Positions 42,824 to 54,772 are shown, counted from the first letter of the stretch. The stretch is 64,000 bases of DNA from Taxillus chinensis (GCA_023512835.1 CM042085.1:36224324-36288323); one strand, 5' to 3'. Notes: generated from the sequence alone by a model not told the origin. A program made the numbers and translations.

Positions 42824-44388
42824 GTATTTTCCTACTCCCTATTTTATGCCATGAGGACATAGCATATTTTAAGTGTGGTGTATGGGAGTGACTTGAGCCA
42901 CTTGCTTGTCTCTTATGTTGTGATTGCATATTTCATTTAATAATAAAAAAAAACTATTTTTAGTTGCATGATTGTTTGAGTTGTTTGCTTGAATGATTTG
43001 TTTGTGGAGACATGGATATTAAGTATGCAATTTTGGCTTAAAATTTAATTTTTATGCCACATTAGTATCATGTTGTGATAAGGGTGTTAAAGTAGTTAAA
43101 ATATGCTCTAATTTAGTTTGATCATGTCTTTATCTTTTGAATGATATCACCATGTTTTTGGAGCTGAGTTTTGAATATTAGCTGAGCATGAAATGCTATG
43201 ATAGACCTAAGTAACCCCTAAAGTTGAGTGAAAAAGAAATGAAAAATGAGAACAGCTTCTTTTTAGCCCTTGAGTGACATTTATGGTTTATGGGTAATAA
43301 TTGCTACTCTTCTTGCATTCAACATTGGTTATTTAATGGTAGGAGTCAAGTAAGCATGTGATTACTTATTAGTGCTCAGTGTTTGGTGTGTTTAGTTAGG
43401 ATGCAAGACCTCTGAGTCACTGTGACTGTCTTTGCATTCTTTTCTTTATTGTGTGATATTATTGGAAAAGGCTGTGATATAGAATGTGAAAAAGCCATCA
43501 CTTAATTGGGAAATGGGATGTGAGACATCAATGAATTTCTGTCTCTCCTTATGTAGCAAAATGGCAAGGGGTATGCATTGGAAAAATCAGTCTTATTTGT
43601 GTTATGTGAGTAAAAAAAAAAGAGTGAATAATCCATCAAGGGAGAGCATAAAATGCAACCTTGTAAGGTTATTACTAAAAAAAAGAAAAAAAAAAGAAAG
43701 ATTCAGAATAAAAGCCACAATGGCTTGATGTTTATGAGTGATTGTTTAGATTTGTAGCCACATTGGCTGAGTTTTTGTTTATTTGAGAGTGTTGAGCTCA
43801 ATTCTTTAGCTCATGGTTTTGTTTTATCAGTTATTAGAATAGAGTGTGAGTTTATTGAGTTTAGAATAGAGTGTGAGTTTATTGAGTTTAGACTAGCGTG
43901 TGAGTTCAAGTAAAGTAGAATAGAGAGTGTGTTTTCTTTGATGAGCACAATAGGGAACTCTCATGATTGCTTGGCAAGTACTTAATCAATAGCTGATGGC
44001 GAGTGTAGAGATAGAGTTTTCCATCCATTGTTCATTGATAGGTATTGGGCTTGAGAATTACTATATTTGAGTGAGGCTGCTTATCCTTGGTAAGAACTTA
44101 AAGGGAAACTAGGTGCTATTTTATCATGGATTGCTAGCTCATATCTGAAATTTAAGTGGAGATATTGCATGGTTGTTGGACTAGGGATATGGACATGAAT
44201 GCACTAAGTTACGACTCATTTTGATGCTTAAATTCCCATTTCATCATGATAGAGTTGCATGCTTAGGAAACCATGATTCTCCTTGATTGTTATTTTATTT
44301 TTCTTCCGTTTGACCGCGTGTTTATTTTATTTTTGCATGCTTGTATGTTTTTGCTTGAGGACAAGCAATGGTTCAAGTGTGGTGTATT
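42824..44388 (+). other. Athila C long 3' UTR
   Basis: No coding sequence. Conserved with 22393-23939 (copy B, minus) and 53305-54772 (copy D). It includes a repeat AGAATAGAGTGTGAGTTTAT (about 43843-43905, two to three units), A-rich runs (43610-43620, 43676-43695), and the LTR-proximal GAGGACAAGCAATGGTTCAA segment expected near the plus-strand primer. Confidence 0.8.
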
Positions 44389-45887
44389 TGATAACGTGCA
44401 TTTTATGCCATTATTCTAGTGTTTATTTAGGATGTTTAAGAGCATGATTAGAGCCTTATTGCCTCATATATCATATATATTTGCTCTAACCCCTAGGAAG
44501 ATGCTAGTTGCAAATACATGTGCTTTTAAGCTGTTTTGGCAGGTTTTGGACCTCACTTTTGACATAGTAGATGGCCTCAAACAATTGGCGTGCAAGACCA
44601 AAAGTTTCTTAGAATGATGTCATCTACCTACCACAGAAATTTCAGAGCATTTGGAGCTGATTTGGAGCTGCACGTGAATTCACCCATTTCACGTGCAAGC
44701 CTATTTTTGCCTCTCAGGCCTCTACAGGATGCAAGGAAGCTTGGGTAGAAGTTTGAGCTGATTTGGAGGTGCACGTGAATTCACCATATCACGTGCAAAT
44801 TTGCGTGCAGAGATATTTTTGGACCGATCCTATTGTTTTTCTATGCTGATCATTTGTTCCTGAAGGCCCAAGTCCAAATTGTGGATGGAAGATAGAGATT
44901 TTAATGTTTCGAGTGTTACTTATCAAAACTACGCCGTTTTGATAAATGGGTTAGGGTACACACCTCAAAGCCCATCCACTCCACGCCCTCTGCTATGCAT
45001 GCCTAACCCCCCTACACGTTTTTAGAGAGAGAGAGAGAGAGAGGCTCCACGACTTGGAGGTGCTCCTTGACCTAGGAGAGCAGCCGTCGCAGCAGCCGTC
45101 GCGGATTTTGGAGCCTGGATTTGAAGCTTTACTCTGCGCGTGATCAAGAAGAAGATGTTTAGCTTTTCTGCTATGGTTTTGCTTGTAATCATGCGTGAGT
45201 AGTCTTTTAATCTAGGGGAGCAATGTAGCCCCCTTGTTGCTTTGCTGTGTTTATAAATATTGGGTTTGGATGATTGAGTTTTGCATGTTTTATGAATCTG
45301 TTCTTAAATTCTATCTTTGGATGTACACCTTGGTATTCTTAGCCCTAGTCTGGGGTGGATTGAGATTCATAACTTATTTGTAATGGGTGTGATCATTATC
45401 CTTTTGCAAGTATGATTTATTGGCTTTGCATGTTTGTGTGTTTAGATGACCATTCTGGCATACAACTCTTAAAAGGACCTCAATGACCATTTGTTGTCCT
45501 TGGCTTATGTTTAGCATGTTTTCAATCAGACAACCCTAATACCATGAACCAGTAGAGATAACATAGGGAGGTGAAATTGTGACCCTAGATGCTTTTAATC
45601 CTTGAATCTTAATCTTAAAATCACTTTACTTTCTTTGTTTATTCAGAAAACCAAATAAAAATTAGATCTTTAGTTTAAAAAAGAAAACTTTTTGCCAAGA
45701 CATTTTATAGAACAAGAGTAATTGGGTGCTTTGATTTGAGAACTAGAGAACTAGGCTAATCCCTGTGGGTTCGACCCCTTTCTTGCTTTATTCTTTTATT
45801 GCAAACTTAGGGAATTTATTATCTTGAAGAGACATTTAACGACATTAGCTAGCTCTTTTAGAGAGAGGCTAAAAATCTTGTCTGTCA
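44389..45887 (+). repeat. Athila C 3' LTR
   Basis: 1499 bp from TGATAACGTGC to CTTGTCTGTCA. It differs from the 5' LTR at about 17-20 positions by eye (near 1.2%) plus indels. ACGT palindrome at 44922-44943. The TATAAATA box is missing: CAAAGCCCATCCACTCCACGCC follows instead. The end is followed by AATTG, which equals the first bases after the 5' LTR, then by AGCT and the right 375-bp repeat. Confidence 0.92.
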
Positions 45888-45896
45888 AATTGAGCT

Positions 45897-46269
45897 ACGA
45901 TGTTGTGTAGGTCGTCGGCCATCGATGAGCTTGGTCCTGCCATTGAGTTTGTAGAGAGAGAGAGAAAGAGACACTCGTAGAGAGAGATTGTAAGGTTCAA
46001 AGGTGGTCAAGGGAGAGAGAAGGAGAGAAAGAGACAGTCGAAGAGATAGAGAGAGAGTTCTAGGGTTGGGGTTCGAGTGTGAAAATGACGAACATACCTT
46101 TGAGCTTCGTCTCTATCGGTGACTTATATATGAGTTGAGAAGTGTATCGTAGAAGTCACTCACTCTGTCGGTTCATCTTCATGGTCCGCGTTCTTTTCTC
46201 TGACCCGCCCATTTTGTCATCCGGATCCACCCGTTGGAATATTCAAGCAATGAGTCCACGTCACCCCTT
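45897..46269 (-). repeat. ~375-bp direct repeat flanking Athila C, right copy
   Basis: About 97% identical by eye to 32144-32520. On the minus strand it carries the TATATAA box (46130-46124), the CT-rich leader and an orphan start codon (45943-45941) with the first 15 codons, then stops at the Athila C junction. Beyond 46269 the native upstream region continues, so the Ulp1-like gene's promoter-proximal block exists twice. Confidence 0.93.
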
Positions 46270-46523
46270 AAGTCGGTATAGCTTCCATTTTAAGTGCATA
46301 GTGACGTGCTGACATGTCTACGAGGCTTGAATAGTAAATGACAGACTTCATCTCGCTTCGATCCTTTGGACAGCAACTTCTACGAAGCTGGATGCTTCGA
46401 GGCTACGACCCTCAAAGCTTCAAGCAACGATCTTCGATCCCGCAGTTCTTCGATGCAGTTGCTTCGAGGTCGACTGCGAATTCAGCGAGCGGTGGATTTC
46501 TTTGGACTATTCAACACTCAACA
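46270..46523 (-). repeat. TCGAAG-rich LTR-like segment upstream of the Ulp1-like gene
   Basis: On the minus strand starts TGTTGAGTG at 46523 and holds TCGAAGAACTG, GGTCGTAG, CTCGAAGC and TTCGTAGAAGT in the same order as the copia LTR fragment at 18126-17836 (TCGAAGAACTG, GGTCGTAG, GTCGAAG, TTCGTAGAAGT). Both look like related but diverged SIRE-type U3 regions. If this is a 5' LTR, the TATA box at 46124-46130 would be its promoter. Confidence 0.5.
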
Positions 46524-47791
46524 ATACACATGAGATGCATATGACAATTCACATAATATTATTCATGAGGAACAATGTTGCGAGTGGAATTGAAGTTACA
46601 TGTCCAGAGCTTGATTTATTTCAACCGTAATGTCTGATTTACATGTATGGCTACTATATCACTACCATTGAAGTCTCCATTTACCTTAGAAATGATTAAG
46701 TATTTCATCACACAACATCATGTGCCAGAAGGTGATCGCTTTGTTAACATAGCATCCAGTAAACCATGATTTATCAATTTTAGCAACCCAGTCATGAATT
46801 TTAAGTCTTCTCACATATTTAGCAAAACTCACTCAGCGGAGGCTTCACCCTCTCACTCTCAGATCAGCATGTGAGCTTGATTCAGGAACTAGAATTACAC
46901 TGTGTAAGTAAGCTCATGGTCAACCGAATCTTACCACTACCCTGATCTAGAAATGATTTGCAGTTCAGCATAGATGACTTGAGAGACAAGATGGCCCTAT
47001 TGAGAATCAGAACACACACTCTATCATTGTCTAATTTACAACATCGTACAAGTAGAGTTTGGAGTTTGATCATTCAGCTTGTCTGTGTGAGTTGTCTCTT
47101 TTCTTTTGTGGAGCACAATTTTTCGGTGCTTATTCATGAGCCTTTTTACAAGGACAGAGCTCAACGCAGTATCTTTTTGAATCACATGATCATACAATTT
47201 AACCTCCAACTATTACTCTAACAGAGACACAATCTAGGGAATAGTGAGGACTCCCCCTTGAGATAGGCGGTCAATCTATTGTCTATTATCATTTTGCCTT
47301 TTTCACCTTGCCTTCTTCAGGAAAAGGTAGTGGCTCTTCTTAAGTAATAGGCTTTTTATGATTCTCAAATACTACGGTCTCGGTCATCCTTTGAGCATTA
47401 AATCATTGAGGATCCTTTCCGTGCAGGCCAACAAGTACCATGAGATACAACAGGTTCCTGCTAGTTAATAAATGCAATACTACACAGTTGATATTCGCTC
47501 AGAATAAAATGACAAGTAGGGGGAATATCATTCAATTTAAACATAAAGGAAATTGCACTCATTTCACTCAAGACTTGAGGATTCATGACAGGTTGCACAA
47601 AAGACTTGAACTAGGTTCAGAGGTAGCAAGTTTCATCCATGTGATTTCTCACTTTCTAGTAGTAGATATACATGAATCACACTTAGTCATCACTAATTTT
47701 CATGGAGACATCACCAGTTATTAACAGTGTCATACTTATGTTAACGAATAGGTAATTAGGTTGAAATGAAACACAAGACATGCTATGAGAC
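46524..47791. other. Non-coding region downstream of copia I pol
   Basis: About 1.27 kb without a supportable gene. On the minus strand it follows the copia I RNase H stop. There is one purine tract CAAGGGGGAG (about 47251-47260) that could be a degenerate polypurine tract. Short frames here have no recognisable motifs. Confidence 0.5.
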
Positions 47792-48179
47792 TCATGAATT
47801 TAAATCTAGCATGCCAAGTTTTGTGAGAAGTTCATTGAACCTGGCTTCTTGCAGTGGTTTGGTGAATATGTCGGCAAGCTGATCATCAGTGGATATATAC
47901 TTCAAAGAAATGTCTTTCTTTAGCACATGATCACGTATGAAGTGATGTCTGACCTCAACGTGCTTGGTTTTGGGATGCATAACAGGATTGTTGGAAATTG
48001 CAATAGTGCTTGTATTGTCACAATACAAAGGAACGGCCTTCAGGTCAAACCCATAATCTGATAGTTGACTGGCCATCCAAAGCAATTGAGCACAACAACT
48101 TCCTGCAGCAATATATTCAGCTTCAGCTGTGGAGGTTGAAACTGAATTCTGTTTCTTGCTAAACCAGGATACAAGTCTG
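47792..48179 (-). pseudogene. pol: Copia I RNase H
   Basis: Minus strand. LYCDNTSTIAISNNPVMHPKTKHVEVRHHFIRD, DQLADIFTKPL and LLTKLGML identify the C-terminal RNase H of Ty1/copia Pol, SIRE/Maximus type. Stop at 47792. The upstream part (AYCSADYAGC-like, SLSTAEAEYI region) is frameshifted between 48085 and 48180. Confidence 0.92.
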
Positions 48180-49267
48180 TCAACCTAAAAGTTGGCATGT
48201 TCCACTTGTGCTCTTTCTATCAATCCTGCATCCGGCAAAGTCTGCATCTGAATATCCTCTCAGTTTAAAATCAGACTCTTTTGGATACCATAATCCCAAA
48301 TTCTCAGTTCCCTTCAGATACCGCATGATCCTCTTGACATGTGACAAGTGGGATTCCTTGGGATTAGCTTGGTATCTGGCACCGATACATGTTGCAAACA
48401 TTATGTCGTGTGTCTTACGTCGGATACAGCAAGGATCCAATCATGCTTCGTATTACGAGATATCCACCTCCTTCCCGCTTCATCCATATCCAGTTTGGCG
48501 TTTGTAGGAATGGGAGTCTTCATGTGTGTCACATCAGTCATGTTAAACTTCTTCAGAATCTCCTTTGTATATTTGGTTTGACTGATGAAGATCCCATCCT
48601 CTAACTGCTTGACCTCCAGTCCAAGGAAGAATGAGAGTTCTCCCATCATACTCATTTCATATTCACTTTTCATTAGATGAGAGAAGTCTTCACATTGCTT
48701 TTTGTCCCTTGATCCGAATATGATGTCATCCACATAGATTTGGACTATCAAGGGTGATCCTTTTCCATCCTTGAGAAACAGTGTGGGGTCAATTTTACCT
48801 TTTCTGAATTTAGTTTTGATCAGAAACTCTGACAATGTTTCATACCACGCTCTGGGAGCTTGTTTTAGTCCATAAAGAGCCTTTTTCAGTTTGTATACCT
48901 TATGTTCTTGGTTTGGCTCCAGAAATCCAGGTGGTTGTTCAACATAGACTTCTTCTTGGAGGTCTCCATTCAAGAAAGCACTCTTGACATCCATCTGATA
49001 AACTTTGAAGTCCTTGAATGCTGCATATGCTAAGAACATGCGAATGACCTCCAGTCTAGCAATTGGTGCAAAGGTTTCATTATAGTCGATTCCTTCTTCT
49101 TGTCTGTATCCTTTTGTAACCAGTCTGGCCTTGTTTCTGATTACAACACCATAAGCATCAAGTTTGTTTCTGAAAATCCATTTCACGCCAATGACTTGTT
49201 GTGATCTGGGCCTGTTGACCAACTCCCATACTTTCTGTCTTTTGAACTGATTTAATTCTTCTTGCAT
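48180..49267 (-). pseudogene. pol: Copia I reverse transcriptase
   Basis: Starts [17 protein letters not shown]. Motifs: [87 protein letters not shown] and the catalytic [12 protein letters not shown] (about 48720-48755). Frameshift near 48420, followed by PKESHLSHVKRIMRYLKGT and YSDADFAGC. Copia-type RT in a single Pol with integrase upstream. Confidence 0.94.
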
Positions 49268-49654
49268 TGCATCAATCCAATGGTGATCCTAAACTGCATC
49301 GTCAATTGATTTTGGCTCCACTTGTGATAGGAAGCACATATACAGATTTTCATGAAGTGTGACAGCCCTTGTTTTAACTCGTGCAGCTGGATCTCCAATT
49401 ATCAGTTCAGAAGGGTGGTCCTTTAACCTTCTTCTTGTCTTTGGAAGGTCTTCTCTTTCTTCATGATGAATGCCCAATTGCTCAATGTCAGGTTCTTGGG
49501 CTGGTATAGGTGGCAGAGTCTGAACAGGTTGAATGTTAGAGTCATGGTTTTCTGCTAATTTTTGACTTGGTTCCTCAGCAACTGGTTCAGCTCTGTGTTC
49601 ATCAAGTTCAGGTGCATCTTCCAATGTTTCTGTTGTAGTGGGATTATCTGTGTC
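49268..49654 (-). pseudogene. pol: Copia I integrase-RT linker
   Basis: Acidic, low-complexity linker (EDAPELDEHRAEPVAEEPSQK, EREDLPKTRRRLKDHPSELIIGD) that is typical of SIRE-like elements between the integrase and RT. One TAG near 49657 and one near 49289 bound it. Closely similar to 57393-57750 in copia II. Confidence 0.85.
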
Positions 49655-50722
49655 TTAGTCTTTTACAATAACAATGTCCTGCACTTCATTTATATTTGGG
49701 TCTCCTTTCTGCATTCCATGGTTAGTCTCATCAAAAGAAACATGAATAGACTCTTCAACAACTTTGGTTCTTCTATTAAATACACGATAAGCCTTGCTAG
49801 TCATGGAATATCCAACAAGATATCCATCATCTGCTTTGGCATCAAACTTGTTCAAGTAATCCTTGCCATTGTTCAGAATGTAGCAAGTACACCCGAAGAT
49901 CCTTAGGTGACCAATGTTTGGTCTCCTTCCCTTCCATAACTCATAGGGTGTTTTCATGGCTCGTTTGTTAATTAGAGTTCTGTTTTGTACATAACAAGCA
50001 GTGGCAACAGCTTCAGCCCATAGGGATTTTGGGAACTGAGCTCCTGTCAACATGGTTCTAGCTGCTTCAACTAATGTTCAATTCTTTCTTTCACCTACTC
50101 CATTTTGTTGTGGAGTTCTTGGTCTTGAGAAATTATCTTGGATACCATGTTCAAGTACAAAACTCTAACATATCGGAAAATTCAAATTCCTTGCCATGAT
50201 CGCTACGAATGTACTTAATAGAGAGACTCTTAACATTTGTGACCCAATTGAAGAGTTCAACAAGATTCTCAAATGTTTCAATTTTGTTTTTGAGAAACAT
50301 GACCCATGTGTATCTAGTATAGTCATCTACTACTGCAGAAAGTATCGTGCACCTGATAAGGAAGACACATTTATTGGTCCACATAGGTCCATGTGCGAGA
50401 AGTTCGAGAGGTTGTATGATTGAGGTTTTATCTATACTCTTAAAAGAATGTTTAACTTGCTTACCCAGTGACAATCCCTGCACGGGTGTTCTTTCTCATA
50501 AACATGCTTGGGTAAGCCCTCAACCAAATCTAGAGATGCCAATTTAGACATAGTCTTAAAGTTTAAATGGCCGAATCTCTTATGCCATAACCAACTAATG
50601 TCAGGTGAAGCTTTGGACAGAAAACAAATTGGTTCATCGGATTGAGCATTACCAAAGACCAACTTGTAGACATTACCTTGTCTATGCCCATTTAGTTTCA
50701 CCTCTTTGGAGACAGGGTCCAT
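49655..50722 (-). pseudogene. pol: Copia I GAG-pre-integrase and integrase
   Basis: Minus strand. Pre-integrase finger with LWHKRFGHLNFKTMSKLA and CRDCHWVSK near 50460-50570, then the DDE core: VVDDYTRYTWVMFLKNK and KYIRSDHGKEFE (about 50190-50215). PQQNGV-like sequence near 50110-50090 and the C-terminal AVATACYVQNRTLINKRAMKTPYELW, GCTCYILNNGKDYLNKFDAKADDG follow. Broken by stops and shifts near 50483, 50151 and 50053. Confidence 0.92.
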
Positions 50723-51468
50723 AACGTGCAGGTGTGTTTAGTGAACAAAACTTCATAACCCTTGTCACATAATTGACTCATGCTCAACAGAGTTATGTTT
50801 TAGACCTTGAACAACAAATACATTTTGAATGGACACAGAACCATTAGAGAGAGTACCCTTACCAACAATCTTACCCTTTTTATTGTCCCCGAATGTGACA
50901 AGATGAAGCTGCAACTTCTCTTACCTCACTCAATAGAGAGGCATCATCTGTCATGTGCACAGAATAAGCACTATCAAGATACCACTTGCTGGAATTGATC
51001 TTTTGTTTCCGGTGGCTGCTTTCCAACCGGTACCTATTCTGCACAATGAGCAACTAAGTCTTGGGGGCCCAATTAAGATTGGGCTTTGGGTAAGTGAAAG
51101 CTACAGGTGACAATTTAGGTTTCCAATAAGAAGGGGCAGATTTAACTTTCCATGCTACTCTTGGTGATCCTTCATTAGATTCATTTGCAAGGGTTGATCT
51201 TTAGATTTTCAGCATGTTTTCCTTTCTTATTGTTGTCTTTAGCAGCTTTAGCAGGCACGGGTTTGTCGCTTTTCTTCACAGGCTTGGTCTTTAAGTCTTT
51301 TGAATGGGTAGCCTTTGTGTGCTTGTTATGTTTCTTCCTATCAGAGTTGCTGTTGTCCTGCAGATTTTTAGTGAAATTAAGCTATTTAAGATTTACCCTG
51401 ATTTCTATGGCAATCTCCTTCCTAAGATACTCGGGGTAGAATCTCGATGATAGGAGAGGTGTCCAACT
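50723..51468 (-). pseudogene. pol: Copia I protease region
   Basis: The active-site neighbourhood reads WYLDSAYSVHMTDD (about 50945-50990) where copia proteases normally have DSGCSRHMTG, so the catalytic DSG is DSA and the following Cys and Arg are lost. The downstream part has SIQNVFVVQGLKHN-like remnants. Heavily decayed. Confidence 0.7.
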
Positions 51469-53304
51469 TCACAAAGAAATGGGGCATGTGACAGGTTTAG
51501 GTTGAACACTCTGTCTCAAGGGTTTTGCTGGAGTGTTAAGAGGTTTCCTAGGTTTTCTCACATATCCTAGACCGTTCTTAACTCCTCCATCAGAGACAAA
51601 CTTAGGCTGGAAGGCAGCAGCCTTACTAGATGAACCAATCTCAAATGTAGTAGTGTTTCTACTTAGTTTTGTCTCTGAGATAACTACACCCTTACCCTTG
51701 CATTGGGATGTAGAGGACAGGTTGACTGAGGGTTCATCTTTCAGGTCTTTCTTAGCAACTACTGCATCATTGTCCTGAGATGCAACAGTACCCATCTTTG
51801 AGTTCGGGTGTTACTTGTTTGGGTGAACTAGCAATAGCCATCTGTACCTCCTTTCCACACTCAACGAGCACACCCGCAGCATGAATAAAGCCAACAAGAC
51901 ACTTGGTCCGAACAGGGTAAGTCCGGGCCTTGGTTATTTGGTCTTCGGAGAGAAACCTAGACCTAAGGCTAGAGTTTTAACATCCTGGAGTAGTCCTAAA
52001 GTGGGCTGCAATCTCAGAGTCTTGCCACTTTTGACGAATTTGTCTTTCCTTTTCTAGTTCGCTTTGGTTTCGGCTAGTTCCTTTTCAAGCCTATCAATGT
52101 CTTTATTAGCTATTTTTAGTTGACCAGCTTTGTCCAAAAGATCATCGTGTGTGCTTCTCATCTCACTCACTTCATCCCTTAATCTTCTCTCTGTTCTTTC
52201 ATAATCATATATAGAGTCTCTATATTCACATGAAAGCCGTTCCAGTTTAGAATAGTATCTTTCTTTGTGTACTTTCATAGGAAGAAATTGTTCCTCCATT
52301 TCTTTAAGAGCTCTATAAGTATCTTCATATTCAATGTAGAGCTGTTCATAAATTCTTACCTTGAGGGAGGTGAATGGTCAGCCATGAAACAGAGATGAGA
52401 CCTTTTTCCTTCTTCTCCTCATCGGATGACTCTTCTTCCTCCTCGGTTTCACTATTAAACTTGTTGGTGACAAGAGCCTTCTTCCTCTTGTCATCCTTTC
52501 TGCTTGAGGAGCCTTTGGTCTTCTTCTTCTACTCAGCTGCCTCCTTTTTCTCCCTCTTCAGCTTATAACAGTCAATAGCGAAATGGCCGGGCTTGTTGCA
52601 GTGATAACATTGCAACTTGTCCTTATCTTTTCCCTTAGAGAAAGATGAGGAAGATTGCCTTGCTTTCCTTCTGTAGTTCCCCCTTCTCTTTAACAGTTTC
52701 TTGATCAGAAATGCCACTTCTTCATCTGAGGCACTATCTGAACCAAGTTCATCAGCTTCATCTCCTTCCTCTTCTTAACAGACTTCTCCTTTTTCTTGGA
52801 AGGATTCTCAAATGCCTCAAGTTCTTCCTTTTGCATTTCGAATATCTTAAGGTCTCCGTATAATGCTTCCAAGGCACAAGTCTTCCATTCCTTCAGCTGA
52901 CAGATGGCTGATGTCTTTATCACCATTCTCAAGGGTAGAGATTTCAGAAATTTGTCATTTTTGTCCTTTTGAGAGATCTCAACATTGTAAGTCTTCATCC
53001 GTTGAATCAGACCAGTGAACCGTTTGTAGATACTGTCCAATGACTCTTTCGGTTCACATCTGAAGGCTTCATACTCTTGTTTGAGCATGGAGATCTTGTT
53101 GTCTTGTATTTGCTCATCTCCTTCGTAGATGAGATAGAGTTTGTCCCATACCTCTTTAGCAGCCTCCAGGATCTTGCACATCCGTGAACATGTCATCATC
53201 GAGTGCGAGAGAAAAGTATGGCTTTTGCCTTGAAGCTGAGCTTTACTTTCCTCTGCTCCACCTTAGACCAACTGTCTTGGGTCTTTCGTCATTAGCCGAC
53301 CTCT
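51469..53304 (-). pseudogene. gag: Copia I gag with CCHC knuckle and coiled coil
   Basis: From the right: VEQRKVKLSFKAKAILF-like start (cut by Athila D at 53304), AKEVWDKLYLIYEGDEQIQDNKI, SLDSIYKRFTGLIQRMKTYN (UBN2-type copia Gag), one CX2CX4HX4C knuckle CYHCNKPGHFAIDC (52568-52609), an Asp/Glu/Ser-rich stretch, a predicted coiled coil (52054-52299, KLERLSCEYRDSIYDYERTERR) and a basic C-terminal region (51469-51795). A long post-knuckle region with coiled coil is characteristic of SIRE-like Gag. Several stops and shifts. Confidence 0.88.
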
Positions 53305-54772
53305 AAGTATGGTGTATTGGGGAGTGACTTTAGCCACTTGCTTATCTTTTATGTTATGTGATTGCATGTACAAAAAAAAACAATAAAAAAATTTGCATGA
53401 TTGTTTGAGTTGCCTGCTTGAGTGATTTGCATGTGGAGACATGGATATTAAGTATGCAATTTTGGCCTATAAATTTTACTTTTTGTGCCACATTAGTATC
53501 ATGTTGTGATAAGGGTGTTAAAGTAGTTAAAATGTGCTCTGATTCGATTTAATCATGTCTTTATCTTTTGAATGATATCACCATGTTTTTGGAGCTGAAG
53601 TTTGAATATTAGCTAAGCATAACATGCTAAGATAGACCTTAGTGACCCTTAAAGTTGAGTGACAAAGAAACTAAAAAGAAAACATGAGAAAAGCTTCTTT
53701 TTAGCCCTTGAGTGCCATTTTTGGGCATGGGTAATAGTTTGCTTACTCTTCTCTGCTTTCAACATTGGTTATTTAATGGTAGGAGTTAAGTAAGCATGTG
53801 ATTACTTATTAGTGCTCAGTGTTTGGTGTGTAGTTAGGGTGCAAGGCCTTTAAGTCACTTTGACTTCCTATGTATCCTAATTTTTGTTTGTTGTGTTGTA
53901 AATATAAAAGGCTGTGATATAGAATGTGAAAAAGCCATCACTTAATTGTAAAATGGGATGTGAGACATCAATGAATTTCTGTCTCTCCTTATGTAGCAAA
54001 CTGGCAAGGGATATGCATTAGAAAAATCAGTCTTATTTATGTGTTATGTGAGTAAAAAAAAAGAGTGAATAATCCATCAAGGGAGAGTATAAAATGCAAC
54101 CTTGTAAGGTTATGAAAAAAAAAAAAAGAGATTTGTTTAGATTTGTAGCCACATTAGCTGAGTTTTGTTTATTTGAGAGTGTTGAGCTCAATTCTTTAGC
54201 TCATGGTTTTGTTTTATCAGTTATTAGAATAGAGTGTGAGTTTATTGAGTTTGGACTAGCGTGTGAGTTCAAATAAAATAAAATAGAGAGTGTGTTTTCT
54301 TTGATGAGCACAATAGGGAACTCTCATGATTGCTTGGCAAGTACTTAATCAATAAAGGCGATGGCGGATGTAGAGATAGAGTTTACCATCCTTTGTTAAT
54401 TGATAGGTATGGGGCTTGAGATTAAAGAGAAATAGAAAAGTTATATTTGAGTGAGGCAGCTTTATCCTTTGTGAGAACTTAAAGGGAAACTAGGTGCTGT
54501 GTTAGCATGGACTGCTTACTGATATCTGAATTTTCAGTAAGGAAATTGCATGGTTGTTGGACTTAGGGATATGGACATGAATAAACTAAGCTATGACTCA
54601 TTTCGGTTGCTTAAAATGCCCATTTCATCATGATAGAGTTGCATGTTTGGGAAACCATGACTCTCCTTGATTGATATTTTATTTTTCTTCCGTTTGACTG
54701 AGTGTTTATTTTATTTCTGCATACTTGAATGTTTTTGCTTGGGGACAAGCAATGGTTCAAGTGTGGTATATT
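53305..54772 (+). other. Athila D 3' UTR
   Basis: Colinear with 42838-44388 of copy C from TAAGTATGGTGTATTGGGGAGTGAC to CAATGGTTCAAGTGTGG, with about 8-10% differences by eye and several indels. A-rich run at 54112-54127. Nothing codes. Confidence 0.85.

Larger units (their letters stand above)
32521..45887 (+). mobile_element. Athila-type retrotransposon, copy C, with third ORF
   Basis: About 13.4 kb, plus strand. 5' LTR, tRNA-Asp PBS, gag, protease, RT, RNase H, integrase, ~0.85-kb spacer, a third ORF in sense with a C48-like end, ~1.55-kb 3' UTR, 3' LTR. It is the only copy that keeps the whole post-integrase region. No 5-bp target duplication: instead ~375-bp direct repeats flank it, and 9 extra bases (AATTGAGCT) follow the 3' LTR. 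Coding regions carry many small indels, so it is defective. Confidence 0.93.

Noticed and set aside
43486..43728. 80-residue Lys/Arg-rich frame in the Athila C 3' UTR
   Set aside because: Comes from A-rich runs, and is not conserved in copies B and D.
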